Shown piece after piece: positions 6,317 through 7,971 of a stretch of 7,971 nt of DNA; the first letter of the stretch is position 1, and every line of letters starts with the position of its first letter. Under the pieces are notes generated by a model. It was not told the origin of the DNA. It searched no databases and worked only from the letters and a program-made list of their open reading frames with translations. The stretch covers positions 1 to 7,971 of the forward strand of contig JASLAV010000611.1 in the NCBI GenBank assembly GCA_030146905.1. The letters run 5' to 3'. The DNA is from Lentzea sp. (lineage in GTDB: Bacteria; Actinomycetota; Actinomycetes; Mycobacteriales; Pseudonocardiaceae). Made by a program: the position numbers and the translations under genes.

Positions 6317-6325
6317 TGCGCGACA

Positions 6326-7971
6326 ATGGGCGCTCGCAAACTCCTCCTCCGGCTCCCGGCCTGGTTCCGGTTCACGGTGATCGCACTCGCGGTGTTCGTG
6401 TGCGGGGTCATCGCCTCCCGTCCGGCGCACGGCGAAAACGGGGTTCCCCCCAGCGCCGACGTGATCGCCGCGGCCAACGCCGTCGAGGCGTTCGTGGCGC
6501 CTTCGCCGACGCACGACCCGCACGTCAACCTGCCGTCGGACTTCGCACGGGAGACGGGGCGCGACCCCGTGACCGTGACGGCACCCGACGGGACGCTGCG
6601 GGTCGTCGACGCCTCCGGTGGGTGCTCGGGGCCGGCCGGGGACACGGAGTGGGACTTCAGCACGGCGTGCCGGGCGCACGACCTGGGCTACGACCTGTTG
6701 CGCTACGCGGAGCACAAGGGCGATCCGCTCGGGCCCGGTGCGCGCAAGGCGCTGGACGACAGGCTCGCGATCGACCTGCACGCGCAGTGCCGGCTGAACC
6801 CGCGCGGTTCCGAGTCGAGCTGTCACGCGGTCGCCGAGACGTACGCGCTGGGGCTCAAGTTCAACTCGTGGCGGCAGCGGTGGGGGCCGCCCGGCCACGA
6901 ACCCGTGGTGGCGTGGGCGTTCGGCAGCGCTGTCGTGGTGTTCCTGCTGCTGGCGCGGCTGCACGGCCGCAAGCGCGACGAGCTGCCCGCCGCCAGGCCC
7001 GTCGAGCAGGACAGGTACGCGACGTTCCTGCGGCTCTTCAGCCTGGCGCTGCTGGTGCTCGGCGAGACCGTGGCGATGCTCGCGCACCTCAGCGGCTTCG
7101 GCACGCCGTGGCTGTGGGCGTTGCAGGCGGTGCCGTTGTTCTTCTTCGCGGGTGGGCACGCGAACCTGCGCAGCTGGCAGGCGCACGAAGGCGGCTTCGG
7201 CTGCTGGGTGTCGAGCCGCACGTCGTGGCTGCTGCGGCCGGTGCTCGCGTTCGTGCTGCTGTGGGTGGTGCTGTTCGCGGCGCTGAACCTGCTCGACGTC
7301 GAGGTCGAGGCGTACAGCCGGCTGATCACGCACCCGCTGTGGTTCCTCGGGGTCTACCTGCTGGCGGTGGCCGCCACGCCCGCCGCCGCGTGGCTGCACC
7401 GGCACTTCCGCCGCACCACGCCGTTCGTGCTGGTGCTGCTCACCCTCGGCGTCGAGGTGGCGCGCACGTCGACGGACTGGAAGACCGGCGGGTACGTGAA
7501 CCTGATCGTCGGCGCGCTGCTGATGCAGCAGATCGGTTTCTTCTACGCGGACGGCACCCTGCAGCAGCTCTCGCGCCGCGTGCTGGCGGCGCTGGGCGCG
7601 ATCACGTTGCCCGCGCTGGTGTTCTTCAGCGGCTACCCGCGTTCGATGATGGTGCTCGGTGTCGCGCAGGTGTGCCTGGCGCTGCTCGCGCGCGGCCGTG
7701 TCACGACGTGGCTGGAGGGCCGTTCGTGGCACGTCGTGAACTTCGCGCGCCGGGCGCCGATGACGGTGTACCTGGCCTACCTCGCCGGTGTCGGCGCGCT
7801 GGTCGGGTTGCTCGATCTCGCGCAGGCGCCGATCTGGCTCGCGTTCGTGCTCGTGCCGCTCACCCTGCTGTTCCACCGGTTCGAACGACGCCTGGTCCGG
7901 TTCCCGCGGCTGTCGCACGAGTCGCACCGGACCCGGCTCGCGACCGCCGCGGGCGTGGTGTTCGGGACGCT
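6326..7971 (+). CDS. Fusion: bacterial phospholipase A2 domain + acyltransferase-3-like membrane domain (3' end missing)
   Basis: The frame is open from the ATG to the window edge: 548 codons, no stop. Residues 13-31 are a signal peptide or anchor. Residues about 66-188 resemble the small secreted phospholipase A2 family of actinomycetes: SGGCSGP (C100), then ACRAHDLGYD with C115 and the catalytic pair H118-D119, a helix RLAIDLHAQC with D150 and C155, and C166. This gives the expected four cysteines for two disulphides. PLA2 removes the sn-2 acyl chain of phospholipids using calcium. Residues about 193-520 hold around ten or eleven membrane helices. DRYATFLRLFSLALLVLG, QAVPLFFFAGGHANLRSW, LLRPVLAF and NLIVGALLMQQIGFFYADG fit actinobacterial acyltransferase-3 proteins. 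Position 247 is Glu, where I recall His in relatives (VLGHW). The topology would place the PLA2 head outside the membrane. The start has no Shine-Dalgarno but a TAACCT -10 nine bases upstream. The gene is divergent from the DUF418-kinase-regulator operon and may be its target. PLA2 and acyltransferase assignments come from motifs; activity is unproven. Confidence 0.85.
   Translation, partial: MGARKLLLRLPAWFRFTVIALAVFVCGVIASRPAHGENGVPPSADVIAAANAVEAFVAPSPTHDPHVNLPSDFARETGRDPVTVTAPDGTLRVVDASGGCSGPAGDTEWDFSTACRAHDLGYDLLRYAEHKGDPLGPGARKALDDRLAIDLHAQCRLNPRGSESSCHAVAETYALGLKFNSWRQRWGPPGHEPVVAWAFGSAVVVFLLLARLHGRKRDELPAARPVEQDRYATFLRLFSLALLVLGETVAMLAHLSGFGTPWLWALQAVPLFFFAGGHANLRSWQAHEGGFGCWVSSRTSWLLRPVLAFVLLWVVLFAALNLLDVEVEAYSRLITHPLWFLGVYLLAVAATPAAAWLHRHFRRTTPFVLVLLTLGVEVARTSTDWKTGGYVNLIVGALLMQQIGFFYADGTLQQLSRRVLAALGAITLPALVFFSGYPRSMMVLGVAQVCLALLARGRVTTWLEGRSWHVVNFARRAPMTVYLAYLAGVGALVGLLDLAQAPIWLAFVLVPLTLLFHRFERRLVRFPRLSHESHRTRLATAAGVVFGT

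Noticed and set aside
3944..7927. A 1327-codon open frame on the minus strand
   Set aside because: Only its last 375 codons are a real gene (the histidine kinase). Upstream of 5071 it is antisense or out of frame to the DUF418 and PLA2-fusion genes and its protein is Arg/Pro/Gln/His-rich low-complexity sequence, typical of GC-rich shadow frames.
1..7971. Mobile element, CRISPR array, tRNA/rRNA or attachment site
   Set aside because: I saw no transposase, integrase, regularly spaced repeats, terminal inverted repeats around genes, or RNA-gene signatures, and base composition looks even across genes.

Overview
The window is high-GC DNA, with codon third positions almost all G or C, GTG starts and probable leaderless transcripts. 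It looks like an actinomycete chromosome. The gene families (AccD1/AccA1 carboxylase, SGNH secreted lipase, DUF418, NarL-type two-component pair) fit a Pseudonocardiaceae-like host, but that placement is inferred from gene style and not from any marker gene. I see no tRNA, rRNA, CRISPR array or insertion sequence.

Layout, left to right. (1) Positions 1-1632, minus strand: the first 12 codons of a biotin-carboxylase alpha subunit (accA1-like), preceded by an acyl-CoA carboxylase beta subunit (accD1-like, methylcrotonyl-CoA type). The beta gene is interrupted by one in-frame TAG at 519..517 and is otherwise intact. (2) 1633-1770: the accD promoter, carrying two adjacent 16-bp palindromic operators, plus a possible lipase terminator hairpin. 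(3) 1771-2556, minus strand: a secreted SGNH/GDSL lipase. (4) 2557-2751: a divergent promoter region with a 14-bp palindrome on the lipase side and, on the other side, a degenerate copy of the accD operator over the -10 box of the next gene. (5) 2752-3324, plus strand: a TetR-family repressor, the likely regulator of accD/accA. (6) 3321-6165, minus strand: an operon of a DUF418 membrane protein, a six-TM histidine kinase and a NarL/LuxR response regulator, compactly joined. (7) 6166-6325: a divergent promoter region with a tandem 11-bp repeat. (8) 6326-7971, plus strand, running off the window: an exported or anchored phospholipase A2 domain fused to a multi-pass acyltransferase-3-like membrane domain.

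How the parts may work together. The TetR operator geometry ties the repressor to the carboxylase operon even though the lipase gene lies between them. The carboxylase operon would serve leucine or branched acyl-CoA breakdown, but the TAG codon should abolish the beta subunit unless it is read through or is a sequencing error. The right half pairs a membrane sensor kinase cassette with two proteins of the acyltransferase-3/DUF418 membrane superfamily, one carrying a phospholipase A2 head. A role in envelope-lipid sensing and remodelling is a reasonable hypothesis, not a demonstrated one. The most interesting items are the PLA2-acyltransferase fusion, the single amber codon in accD, and the three matching TetR operators.
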